Shown here one piece after another: positions 1 through 6,895 of a stretch of DNA of 30,419 nucleotides. This stretch comes from Bacillota bacterium (GTDB taxonomy: Bacteria > Bacillota > Clostridia > Saccharofermentanales > Fastidiosipilaceae). The notes below the pieces were generated by a model. It was not told where the DNA came from, searched no databases, and saw only the letters and a list, made by a program, of their open reading frames with translations. The translations under genes were made by a program, and so were the position numbers. The stretch's first letter is position 1; every line of letters starts with the position of its first letter. The stretch lies in NCBI GenBank assembly GCA_023388435.1, contig JAEWGG010000022.1, forward strand, positions 1 through 30,419, given 5' to 3'.

Positions 1-171
1 CCCCTGCAATTCTGGGAACAGCCACAACAGCTCGAAGCCTGGCGAAAGCATGTGAAGTCTGAGCTGCCACGACCCCAGGACCTACTGGCCGCCGGCTGCC
101 CGCCCAGACGGATCCGACAGAGGCAGATGGAGGCCCTGCTGGAGACCTTATCCACATTCGAAATTAACTGA
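1..171 (+). CDS. C-terminal fragment, possibly CCA-adding tRNA nucleotidyltransferase
   Basis: An open frame enters from the left edge in frame 1 and stops with TGA at 169-171, giving the last 56 residues of a protein. The segment DLLAAGCPPRRIRQRQMEALLETL resembles the C-terminal helical end of tRNA nucleotidyltransferases and related poly(A) polymerases, where a 'DL...G..PG..IG..L..LL' pattern is usual. The catalytic head domain lies outside the window, so this identification is weak. It converges on the leftward ulaF gene. The 104 bp between them hold only short hairpins (for example 230-242) without a T-tract. Confidence 0.45.
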   Translation, partial: PLQFWEQPQQLEAWRKHVKSELPRPQDLLAAGCPPRRIRQRQMEALLETLSTFEIN

Positions 172-275
172 GAGACCGCCGTCCCCTGCGCTAAGGCACA
201 GGGAGATCAGCGGCCTCCGAACTATTCAGGGGACTCGGTCCCGGACGTGAAAACTCTGCTTCTGAATTCCTGGGC

Positions 276-977
276 CTACTTGGCCTGGCCGTAGTAGGCT
301 CCAGCCCCATGCTTGCGGAAGTAGTGCTTGTCCTGCAGGTACTGGGGCGCCGGGACAGCATCGGGATTGATGCGCAGTGTGCGGGCGGCCATTTTCGCCA
401 GTTCCTCAAGTACCACCGCATTGTGGACAGCCTCGTGCTCGTCCTTGCCCCAGGTAAAGGGGCCATGGAAGGCGCAGAGAATGCCAGGGACGGCCACGGG
501 ATCTATCTTGTGGGCGTCCAGGGTCTCAATAATGACCCGCCCTGTGTTGCGCTCATAGTCCGCCTCAATCTCCTCAGCGCTGAGGGCTCGCGCACAGGGA
601 ACAGGGCCGTGGAAGTAGTCGGCGTGTGTCGTCCCAAAACAGGGGATCTCCCGCCCAGCCTGGGCCCAGGACACCGCCCAGGCCGAGTGGGTGTGCACAA
701 CACCACCTAATTCAGGATAGCGACGGTAAAGCTCCAGGTGCGTGGCCAGATCTGAGGATGGGCGGTAATGGCCCTCCTTCACCTGGCCGTCCTCCAGGCC
801 GACGAGCACCATATCCTCCGCGCGCATCCCCTCATAGTCCACACCCGAGGGTTTGATGACGACGAGGCCCCGCTCGCGGTCAATGCCGCTGACATTGCCC
901 CAGGTGTAGGTGACAAGGCCCCGCTTCGGCAGTTCCAGATTCGCCTGGAGTACGGATTCCTTTAACTGTTCCAGCAT
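276..977 (-). CDS. ulaF: L-ribulose-5-phosphate 4-epimerase (UlaF/AraD type)
   Basis: A 233-residue class II aldolase/epimerase that converts L-ribulose 5-phosphate to D-xylulose 5-phosphate, the last step of L-ascorbate degradation before the pentose phosphate pathway. The zinc ligands known from E. coli AraD fall at the same numbers here: D76, H95 and H97 (motif HTH, 95-97), and H171. Tyrosines 228-229 sit where the catalytic Tyr229 is expected. The GNVSG segment (27-31) and KPSG (42-45) are the usual phosphate-loop motifs. The start at 977 is chosen because GGAGG lies 7 nt upstream; the frame is open further upstream but without a ribosome binding site. It is the last gene of the leftward regulator-ulaE-ulaF set, 41 nt after ulaE. 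AraD and SgbE are near-identical in function; the neighbours favour UlaF. Confidence 0.93.
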   Translation of the reverse strand: MLEQLKESVLQANLELPKRGLVTYTWGNVSGIDRERGLVVIKPSGVDYEGMRAEDMVLVGLEDGQVKEGHYRPSSDLATHLELYRRYPELGGVVHTHSAWAVSWAQAGREIPCFGTTHADYFHGPVPCARALSAEEIEADYERNTGRVIIETLDAHKIDPVAVPGILCAFHGPFTWGKDEHEAVHNAVVLEELAKMAARTLRINPDAVPAPQYLQDKHYFRKHGAGAYYGQAK

Positions 978-1018
978 TGTTTTTCCTCCCGTTTCATAAA
1001 TGTAAAAAGGCTTTAGAA

Positions 1019-1873
1019 TTACTTTTCTTCTGAGCCAAAGACCGCATCCAGCTGGCGGCGCAAGAAGGTCTGAGCTTCGCGGGCGATCTCCTGCCAATTG
1101 TCCTCCCCCTTATGCCAGAACTCGCCGACGAAGAGACGCACCCCCTGGGCCCGCAGCTCCTGGAGGCAACGCTGGTAATCCGTGTGCCCCGTGCCGAAGG
1201 GAATTTCCCGATAATGCCCGGGGATGGTCTCTTTCAGGTGAGCTGCAAGGATGTGGCCACGACCCAGGGCGAGGTCTTCATGGGCGGGGCGACCGTAGAT
1301 TTTTGCCGCGTTCTGCAGATTGCCGATATCAGGATAGACGCCGAGATAGGGGCTCTGACAGTGTCGGACGTAGTGCATCGACTTCTCCACCGTGTCCATG
1401 AAGGGGGTCTCCATGGTCTCAAAACCCAGCAGCAGCCCGCGTCGGGCCGCCCATTCACAGCTGCGCTGGAGATTCTCCGCAAAATACGCTCGGGTCTCCT
1501 CCGTCCCCTCATCATAGTAGGTGTCGTAACCGGCCAGCTGGATGATGCGCACACCCAGCTGACTGGCCAGCTCAATGGCCTGGTACATAATTTCCAGGCC
1601 GCGCTCACGCTTCTCAGGATCGGGACTCCCCAGCGGAAAGCGCCGATGGCCGGAGAGGCAGATCGACCGTATCGGGCAGTCCTGGCGGGCCATGCTGTGC
1701 AGAAGCTCTGTCTTCTCCTTCGCGGTCCAGTCCAGGCGGGCCAGGCGCTGGTCCGTCTCGTCGATGCTCAGCTCCATGTGGTCGAAGCCCAGCTCGCGCA
1801 CCAGGCCCAGACGCTCATCCCAGGAGAGTTCGGCAGGCAGGGCCTTCTCATACATACCCAGGGCATATTCCAT
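1019..1873 (-). CDS. ulaE: L-xylulose-5-phosphate 3-epimerase (UlaE)
   Basis: A 284-residue TIM-barrel sugar-phosphate epimerase, the same length as E. coli UlaE. It converts L-xylulose 5-phosphate to L-ribulose 5-phosphate, the substrate of the next gene. The family's metal-binding acidic and His residues can be placed in the GFETME segment (150-155), YPDIGNL (180-186, Asp182), AHLKET (211-216, His212) and VGEFWH (249-254, Glu251). The start has an AAAGGTAG ribosome binding site about 10 nt upstream. It lies between the DeoR-type regulator (63-nt gap) and ulaF (41-nt gap). A candidate regulator operator lies in the 63-nt gap, so ulaE and ulaF may have their own controlled promoter. The SgbU/UlaE isozymes cannot be told apart by sequence. 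Confidence 0.93.
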   Translation of the reverse strand: MEYALGMYEKALPAELSWDERLGLVRELGFDHMELSIDETDQRLARLDWTAKEKTELLHSMARQDCPIRSICLSGHRRFPLGSPDPEKRERGLEIMYQAIELASQLGVRIIQLAGYDTYYDEGTEETRAYFAENLQRSCEWAARRGLLLGFETMETPFMDTVEKSMHYVRHCQSPYLGVYPDIGNLQNAAKIYGRPAHEDLALGRGHILAAHLKETIPGHYREIPFGTGHTDYQRCLQELRAQGVRLFVGEFWHKGEDNWQEIAREAQTFLRRQLDAVFGSEEK

Positions 1874-1900
1874 AATGGGGTCTACCTTTCTACTGTGTTG

Positions 1901-1917
1901 TTTGCTCGGTTTCGAGC
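1901..1917 (+). promoter_or_regulatory. Candidate operator copy 1 (TTTGCTCGGTTTCGAGC)
   Basis: This sequence in the gap between the regulator and ulaE shares 14 of 17 positions, including a block of 12 identical bases (TTTGCTCGGTTT), with a site at 2790-2806 on the opposite strand in the divergent region. DeoR-family repressors of Bacillota commonly bind TTTCG/GTTT-rich repeats. The assignment as an UlaR operator is inference. Confidence 0.45.
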
Positions 1918-1936
1918 GCTCTTATTTTTCGTGTTC

Positions 1937-2710
1937 CTATTTTTCGTCCTCCCCCTCGGCGACGAGAATCTCCGTCCCCCGCTTCATGAAGCGCTTGAGG
2001 AGCAACTTCGAGCTGAGGCGGTCCGTCACCAGGCGGTGCACCTGTTCCATGCTTCCATAATTGAAGCGACTGTCATGGCCAATCTTCGTATGGTCGGCCA
2101 CAATGGTCACCTCGCGGGCCCGTTCCATCATCAGGCGATTGACGGAGCTCTCCTGAAGTACGGCCGTGCTGACGCCATTCTCGACACTGATGCCCGAGCA
2201 ACCTATGAAGGCCCGGTCCGCCACCACCTTGCGCAGGCTGTCCATGGCAAAGTCCCCAATCAGGGCCTCCTTCGGGTGGCGCAGCTCACCGCCCGTCAAA
2301 ATGATCTGCTTGTCCTGGCCGACGTCCGCATCGAGGACGCGGGCGTTATTAGTCACAACAGTCAGGCGCTTTTGTTTTAGATACTGGAGAATCATCAGGG
2401 CTGTGGAGCTGGTATTAATCAGGATGGTCTCCCCGTCCTTACAGAGCGCAGCGGCAGCCTTGGCAATGGCTCTCTTGGCCTCAATCTCTGTGGAACTGAA
2501 TTCAGTGGCCAGTGGGTTTTTCAGGATGACACGACCATAGCGGTGCTCCACAAGTCCCGCCTCAGCGAGGGCCAGAACATCGCGGCGAATGGTCAGGGTT
2601 GAGACCTCTAGGTCCTCGGCCAGGAAGGAAATTCGCAGTTCCCCATAGAGCTGCAGGCTGCGCATGATACGGGCCCGCCGCTGGTCGACGAACTGTTTAC
2701 TGCGTTTCAT
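1937..2710 (-). CDS. DeoR-family transcriptional regulator, likely repressor of the ascorbate genes
   Basis: A 257-residue DeoR-type regulator. The N-terminal winged helix-turn-helix (about 9-62) contains the family signature LAEDLEVSTLTIRRDVLAL followed by LVEHRYG. The C-terminal DeoR sensor domain (about 75-235, with TNNARVL, LTGGEL, DRAFIGCSGI and VADHTKIG) is a phosphosugar-sensing fold. It starts the leftward set with ulaE and ulaF and faces ulaC across the shared intergenic region. By position it should play the role of E. coli UlaR, which senses L-ascorbate 6-phosphate. The start at 2710 has AGGAGG 11 nt upstream. The effector is inferred from context only. Confidence 0.85.
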   Translation of the reverse strand: MKRSKQFVDQRRARIMRSLQLYGELRISFLAEDLEVSTLTIRRDVLALAEAGLVEHRYGRVILKNPLATEFSSTEIEAKRAIAKAAAALCKDGETILINTSSTALMILQYLKQKRLTVVTNNARVLDADVGQDKQIILTGGELRHPKEALIGDFAMDSLRKVVADRAFIGCSGISVENGVSTAVLQESSVNRLMMERAREVTIVADHTKIGHDSRFNYGSMEQVHRLVTDRLSSKLLLKRFMKRGTEILVAEGEDEK

Positions 2711-2789
2711 GAGCTCTTAATCCTCCTGTTATATGTTCGTTTTTAAAAGTTGTATCGACTAGACAGAACTATTCTAGCACAGCCTCCGA

Positions 2790-2806
2790 GAACAAAACCG
2801 AGCAAA
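2790..2806 (-). promoter_or_regulatory. Candidate operator copy 2 (TTTGCTCGGTTTTGTTC)
   Basis: On the minus strand this reads TTTGCTCGGTTTTGTTC. Its first 12 bases are identical to the site at 1901-1917. It lies 80 bp upstream of the regulator start. A looser relative, TATGTTCGTTTTTAAAA, lies at 2732-2748 (10 of 17 positions). Binding by the DeoR-type protein is inferred. Confidence 0.45.
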
Positions 2807-3030
2807 AGTATAGTCAAATAGTCTTTTTCAAATTTTCCTTGGGCAAAAAATCAATTCGTTCGCTACGAAAGTAAATTAGCTGTAGGTAACAACGCTTTTT
2901 CTCGAAATTTAATGAACGTTTAGAATCATAAATTTTCATTTAGCTTATTCTAAACAAAAATCATCTGGACTTTTTAGGCACAAGGCCAGTTGAAGGACCA
3001 AAAGAAAGTCTTTACCATGGTGAAAGAAGC

Positions 3031-3058
3031 AAGGCTCACCTGGAGCCTTTCTATTTTT
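3031..3058 (+). terminator. Factor-independent terminator in the ulaC leader
   Basis: AAGGCTC (3031-3037) and GAGCCTT (3043-3049) form a perfect 7-bp stem with loop ACCTG, followed by TCTATTTTT (3050-3058). It ends only 29 nt before the ulaC start codon, in the sense orientation, so it would stop transcripts before the PTS genes unless read through or remodelled. Confidence 0.65.
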
Positions 3059-3087
3059 ATGAACACTTAGATTAGGAGCGCCGCATC

Positions 3088-3543
3088 ATGCTGCTACGTG
3101 AGATCTACGAGAAGAAGCACTATCTCTTCACCGAAGAGGCCCTGGACTGGGAGACCTCCATCCGCCGGGCCTGTTCCCCGCTGGTCGCCAGCGGCGTGGC
3201 GGATGAACGCTACGAGGAGGCCATCATCGCCTGCATCCAGAAGCATGGCCCCTATGTTGTCATCCTGCCAGGCGTCTGTCTGCCCCACTCCACAGAGAAC
3301 GCCGAGGGGGCCCTGGGTACGGCGATTGGTTTTATGCGTTGCAGCCAGCCCGTCTCCTTCGCCGAGGGCAATCCAGACAAGGACGCCCAGATTTTCTTCA
3401 CCCTCGTTTCCACGAATCCGGACGAGCATATGGAAAACATGCAAAAGCTCTACGGCATCCTCACCAATTCGGAGCTGGTTGAGAAACTCAAGGCAGTCTC
3501 CAGCCCGGAGGAGCTCCTGGAGCTGGATGCGCTCTGCGGCTGA
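3088..3543 (+). CDS. ulaC: PTS ascorbate-type EIIA component
   Basis: A 151-residue cytoplasmic EIIA of the mannitol/fructose-type fold (PTS_EIIA_2). It accepts phosphate from HPr and passes it to EIIB. The phosphorylated residue is His67 in the motif PGVCLPHSTEN. The length and the GPYVVILPG stretch match UlaC. The start is set by AGGAG 9 nt upstream. It is the first gene of the rightward set, just after the leader terminator. The order here is C-A-B rather than the A-B-C of E. coli. A 156-nt gap, in which I see no gene, separates it from ulaA. Confidence 0.92.
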   Translation: MLLREIYEKKHYLFTEEALDWETSIRRACSPLVASGVADERYEEAIIACIQKHGPYVVILPGVCLPHSTENAEGALGTAIGFMRCSQPVSFAEGNPDKDAQIFFTLVSTNPDEHMENMQKLYGILTNSELVEKLKAVSSPEELLELDALCG

Positions 3544-3699
3544 GGCGCAGGAACCCGACGGAGACGGGGCCCTCCCCACCAATAACCACTCTGCTCCGCA
3601 CGGGGCATATGAAGTTAAGGAATATCACTTGGTCCCCTGGCGCAGCCCATGCTCCGGGGCGTTCCAAGACGGATAGAAAGAATTAAGGAGGCATCAGCC

Positions 3700-5223
3700 A
3701 TGGGAGCATTTTTTGCAACATTATGGGAGTACATTAAGCCCGTCTGGGAGTTCTTCGCCAAGAACATCCTGACTCAGCCAGCCTATTTTATAGGCCTCAT
3801 CGTCGTCATCGGTTACATCCTGCTGAAGAAGCCCTGGTATGACGTCCTGGCCGGATTTTTCAAGGCCACGGTCGGCTACCTCATCCTGGCCGTCGGCTCC
3901 GGCGGTCTGGTCAGCAACTTCCGTCCAGTCCTCGTCGGCCTGAAGGAGCGCTTCAATCTGAACGCCATGGTCATCGACCCCTACTTCGGCCAGAACGCCG
4001 TCCAGGCGGGCATGGAGAACAAGCTGGGCAACGCCCCCGCCTTCATCGTGGGCAAGAGTTTCTCCCAGGTCATGCTCCTGCTCCTGGTCGCTTTCATCTT
4101 CAATATCATCCTGGTCGCATTTAAGAAGTACACCAAGTGCCGTGCGATTTTCACCACGGGCCACGTCCAGATGCAGCAGGCCGCCACGGCTTTCTGGCTG
4201 ATTCTTTTCTGCTTCCCTGTCGCCGGCGACACAGGCATCTTCCTCATCATGGCCATCGTCCTCGGCCTGTACTGGGCCGTCGGTACCAACCTCTGTGTCG
4301 GTCCCACTCAGAAGCTGACGGACGGCGCGGGCTTCTCCATCGCCCACCAGCAGATGTTCGGTGTGGCCCTCTTCAGCGCCCTCTCCGAAAAGATGAACAA
4401 GAGCGCCAAGAAGAAGTCCAAGCGTCTGGAAGATGTGAATCTGCCGGGCTTCCTGAAGATTTTTAACGAGAACCTCGTCGCCACCTCCATCCTCATGACC
4501 CTCTTCTTCGGTGTCATCCTCGTCATCCTCGGCAAGGACTTTCTGATCGCCCAGAAGCTGATCAAGGCCGAGCAGAACTTCTTCTTCTACATCCTGACCA
4601 CCTCACTGAACTTTGCTGTTTACCTGAGCATCCTGCAGCTGGGCGTCCGCACCTTCGTCACCGAGCTGACCAACTCGTTCCAGGGTATTTCCAGCAAGCT
4701 GCTCAAGGGTTCTGTACCCGGCGTTGACTGTGCAGTCAGCTACGGCTTCGGCTCGCCCAACGCGGTGACCGTGGGCTTCCTCTTCGGTGCCCTGGGCCAG
4801 TTCCTGGCTATCGGCGCCCTGATCCTGCTGAAGAGCCCGGTCGTCGTCATCGCTGGCTTCGTGCCCCTGTTCTTCGACAACGCCACCATCGGCGTCTACT
4901 GCAACAACCGCGGCGGTGCCAGAGCTGCCATGCTCTTCCCCTTCATCTCGGGCCTCTGCCAGGTCTTCGGTTCGGCGATCATCGCCGGCTGGGTCGGCAT
5001 GGCCACCCAGGGCGGATACCTGGGCATGTGGGACTGGGCCGTCGTCTGGCCGGTCATGACGGGCCTGATGCACGTACTGAGCTACGTCGGTCTGGTGCTG
5101 GTCATTGTCGCCCTGATCGCCATCCCGCAGATCCAGTACCTGCGCAATAAGGACAGCTACTTCCTCGAGACCGAAGACTACGAGAAGTGCAAGGAAATCC
5201 GCGCCGCTAAGGCCAACAAGTAA
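3700..5223 (+). CDS. ulaA: PTS ascorbate-specific EIIC permease
   Basis: A 507-residue polytopic membrane protein, the size of the ascorbate-type (PTS L-Asc/SgaT) EIIC family. It transports L-ascorbate while EIIB phosphorylates it. Long hydrophobic stretches alternate with short loops throughout. The segments GNAPAFIVGKSF, AHQQMFGVALF, SYGFGSPNAVTVGFLFGALG and FFDNATIGVYCNNRGG are typical of the UlaA fold. The frame is open back to 3649, but the start at 3700 is preceded by AAGGAGG with 8-nt spacing and leads straight into the first hydrophobic helix. It lies between ulaC and ulaB with unusually long gaps on each side. Confidence 0.94.
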   Translation: MGAFFATLWEYIKPVWEFFAKNILTQPAYFIGLIVVIGYILLKKPWYDVLAGFFKATVGYLILAVGSGGLVSNFRPVLVGLKERFNLNAMVIDPYFGQNAVQAGMENKLGNAPAFIVGKSFSQVMLLLLVAFIFNIILVAFKKYTKCRAIFTTGHVQMQQAATAFWLILFCFPVAGDTGIFLIMAIVLGLYWAVGTNLCVGPTQKLTDGAGFSIAHQQMFGVALFSALSEKMNKSAKKKSKRLEDVNLPGFLKIFNENLVATSILMTLFFGVILVILGKDFLIAQKLIKAEQNFFFYILTTSLNFAVYLSILQLGVRTFVTELTNSFQGISSKLLKGSVPGVDCAVSYGFGSPNAVTVGFLFGALGQFLAIGALILLKSPVVVIAGFVPLFFDNATIGVYCNNRGGARAAMLFPFISGLCQVFGSAIIAGWVGMATQGGYLGMWDWAVVWPVMTGLMHVLSYVGLVLVIVALIAIPQIQYLRNKDSYFLETEDYEKCKEIRAAKANK

Positions 5224-5236
5224 GATACAGACTTGT

Positions 5237-5287
5237 CTATAGCCAGAGAGGCGTCCCCTGTTAGGGTGCGCCTCTCGGTCACTATAG
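5237..5287 (+). other. Long hairpin in the ulaA-ulaB gap (first)
   Basis: GAGAGGCG (5246-5253) pairs perfectly with CGCCTCTC (5269-5276). Inside this, CCCT (5256-5259) pairs with AGGG (5263-5266). The self-complementary CTATAG at 5237-5242 and 5282-5287 can close the outer end. No T-tract follows, so this is more likely an mRNA stability or processing element than a terminator. Confidence 0.6.
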
Positions 5288-5348
5288 AGCCCCTGATCCA
5301 GATATCTCTGTTCAAGCGATACGGATACGGGGCAGAACAGCAGAAACA

Positions 5349-5390
5349 GCTTTACATAGAGCAGGAAGGACTTCCGCCCTGCTGTAAAGC
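5349..5390 (+). other. Long hairpin in the ulaA-ulaB gap (second), just before the ulaB ribosome binding site
   Basis: GCTTTAC (5349-5355) pairs with GTAAAGC (5384-5390). AGCAGG (5360-5365) pairs with CCTGCT (5378-5383), and GGA (5368-5370) with TCC (5373-5375). A 4-nt ATAG bulge is on the 5' arm. It ends 7 nt before the AAAGGAG of ulaB, so it may affect ulaB translation or protect the 3' RNA. Confidence 0.6.
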
Positions 5391-5412
5391 CCCAGAGTAA
5401 AGGAGTACCACT

Positions 5413-5718
5413 ATGGCCAAAATTCTCGTCGCCTGCGCCAACGGTGCCGGCACCTCCCTGATGATGAAAATGTCCGTCCAGCGCGCCGCTGAGCGCATGG
5501 GTCTGCCCGTCGACGACATCCACCACTGCTCGCTCTCCGAGGGTGTCAGCAGCGCCCGCCAGTACGATATCGTCTTCGCTCCGATGAACTTCGTCAACAT
5601 GTACGACGAGGCTGCCAAGGCCGGCGTCATGGTCATCGGCCTGCGCAATGTCCTGAGCGACAAGGAAGTTGAAGAGAAGCTGACGGAGTCCAAGGCTCTG
5701 GAGCGTTTTAAGCGCTGA
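5413..5718 (+). CDS. ulaB: PTS ascorbate-specific EIIB component
   Basis: A 101-residue cytoplasmic EIIB of the lactose/cellobiose-like phosphatase fold. The phosphorylated cysteine is Cys8 in the P-loop VACANGAGTS (6-15). The protein relays phosphate from EIIA His67 to the sugar carried by UlaA. The start has AAAGGAG 8 nt upstream. Two large hairpins separate it from ulaA (189-nt gap), while the following gene starts only 32 nt after its stop. Separate RNA segments with different stability are therefore plausible. Confidence 0.94.
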   Translation: MAKILVACANGAGTSLMMKMSVQRAAERMGLPVDDIHHCSLSEGVSSARQYDIVFAPMNFVNMYDEAAKAGVMVIGLRNVLSDKEVEEKLTESKALERFKR

Positions 5719-5750
5719 GTCCGACTTCAGGAACAAGGAGTTCGACACGC

Positions 5751-6803
5751 ATGCACGTCACAAAAAAACATCTGGCCGATTTGAAACTCTGTTATGCCAT
5801 TGGCTCCTTTGAGGATGCCCAGGGCGGAAGCTTTCTCATCGGCACCGAAAAGGAGGGCCCCTGTCTGCGTTTCGACTTGGAGGGCAAGCTCCTGGAAGAG
5901 GTCTGGCCTGGTCCTGGCGGTGTAATGACCATTCAGCAGGTTCCCGGACGCGAGGACCAGTTCCTCTCCACCCAGGAGTTCTACTCCCCCAACTGCGGGG
6001 CAGAACAGGCCCGCATCTCCAGCAGCACCCGCGAAGGGGAGCAGTGGGTGGTCCGCACCCTGGCCGAGCTGCCCTATGTGCACCGCTTCGGCATACTCCG
6101 GGCGGAAGATGGCCGGGACTGGTTGCTGGCCTGCAGCATCAAGTCTTCCTGTGCCTACCGGGAGGACTGGCGGGACCCCGGCGCGGTCTATGTGGCTCCC
6201 CTGCCCGAACGCTGTGAGGAGCACGATCAGGAGCACCAGCTCCCGCTGGACTGCCTCCGAGACCAGCAGCTGCGCAACCACGGCTTCTACCTCGCCCCAG
6301 ATCGCAGCTACTGCCTCATCGCCACTCACGAGGGTGTTTTCCGCTACAGCCCTCCAGCCACAGACTGCCAGGACTGGCGGATCGAGAAGCTGCTGGAAAA
6401 GTCCGTCTCGGATATCTGTCTAGTAGATTTTGACGGCGACGGACAACAGGAGCTGCTCTGCCTCTCCCCCTTCCACGGTGCGGAGCTGAGCGTCTTTAAG
6501 GCCGACAGCGCGGGGCGGTACCAGGAAGTTTATCGCTGCTCTGAAGAACTGCCCTTCCTGCACGCGCTCTGGAGCTTCCGCCATGGCGATCGGGAACTGG
6601 CCGTGCTGGGCCACCGCAAGGGTGAGCGCGACCTCTTCCTCCTGCGCCACGACAGCGAGCGGGGCTACTACCGCGAAATACTGGACCACGACGTCGGTCC
6701 GACCAACGTCTGGCACTATCAGCGTGGAGGCCGGGACTACATTGTCTCGACCAATCGTGAAATTGATGAACTGGCCCTCTACATTCTGGACTGGGAGGAG
6801 TGA
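5751..6803 (+). CDS. Unrecognised beta-propeller-like protein in the ascorbate operon
   Basis: A 350-residue protein that I cannot assign to a named enzyme. It has no signal peptide and no membrane segment, so it should be cytoplasmic. It has beta-rich, repeat-like texture with many aromatic-polar strands. One DFDGDG calcium-loop motif (226-231), of the kind found in FG-GAP/VCBS propeller blades, is followed by QELLCLS. The end has further blade-like units (HGDRELAVLGHRKG near 280; RGGRDYIVSTNREID near 330). The start follows AAGGAG and lies 32 nt after ulaB; ulaG follows after 92 nt. Its place between transporter and lactonase suggests a role in ascorbate or oxidised-ascorbate use, but none can be stated. 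It is not the missing decarboxylase UlaD by fold. Confidence 0.75.
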   Translation: MHVTKKHLADLKLCYAIGSFEDAQGGSFLIGTEKEGPCLRFDLEGKLLEEVWPGPGGVMTIQQVPGREDQFLSTQEFYSPNCGAEQARISSSTREGEQWVVRTLAELPYVHRFGILRAEDGRDWLLACSIKSSCAYREDWRDPGAVYVAPLPERCEEHDQEHQLPLDCLRDQQLRNHGFYLAPDRSYCLIATHEGVFRYSPPATDCQDWRIEKLLEKSVSDICLVDFDGDGQQELLCLSPFHGAELSVFKADSAGRYQEVYRCSEELPFLHALWSFRHGDRELAVLGHRKGERDLFLLRHDSERGYYREILDHDVGPTNVWHYQRGGRDYIVSTNREIDELALYILDWEE

Positions 6804-6895
6804 ATCCCAGGTCAAAAGTGAGAGGACAGGCGGACTTTAGCGCTCCAAGCCGCGGAGCCCACAGCCGCCCCAACGAATGAGAAAGGACTTTTACC

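Larger units (their letters stand above)
2711..3087. promoter_or_regulatory. Divergent AT-rich regulatory region of the ascorbate genes
   Basis: This 377-bp stretch has no credible gene and is far more AT-rich than its flanks. It must hold the promoters of both the leftward regulator set and the rightward PTS set. Visible elements are a TATGTTCGTTTTTAAAA box (2732-2748), a TTTGCTCGGTTTTGTTC box (2790-2806, minus strand), a GACTTT/AAAGTC inverted pair near 2970-3010, and a terminator hairpin at 3031-3058. A TTGAAG (2990-2995), 17 bp, TACCAT (3013-3018) arrangement exists, but it would start transcription almost on top of the terminator. I therefore do not call a single promoter. Confidence 0.7.

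Noticed and set aside
172..275. Terminator for ulaF in the convergent gap
   Set aside because: The hairpins at 184-203 and 230-242 are short and no T-tract follows on either strand.
1112..2380. A 422-codon open frame on the plus strand
   Set aside because: It lies antisense to ulaE and the regulator, which have clear family motifs and ribosome binding sites. Such long mirror frames are common in GC-rich genes.
2889..2906. A possible CcpA cre site near AACAACGCTTTTTC
   Set aside because: Only a loose match to the cre consensus; several key positions differ.
2990..3018. TTGAAG, 17 bp, TACCAT as the ulaC promoter
   Set aside because: The start site would fall directly before the terminator stem, and the -10 box is poor.
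4603..5748. A 381-codon minus-strand frame across ulaA and ulaB
   Set aside because: It mirrors two well-supported genes and the hairpin-rich gap; no motif or start signal.
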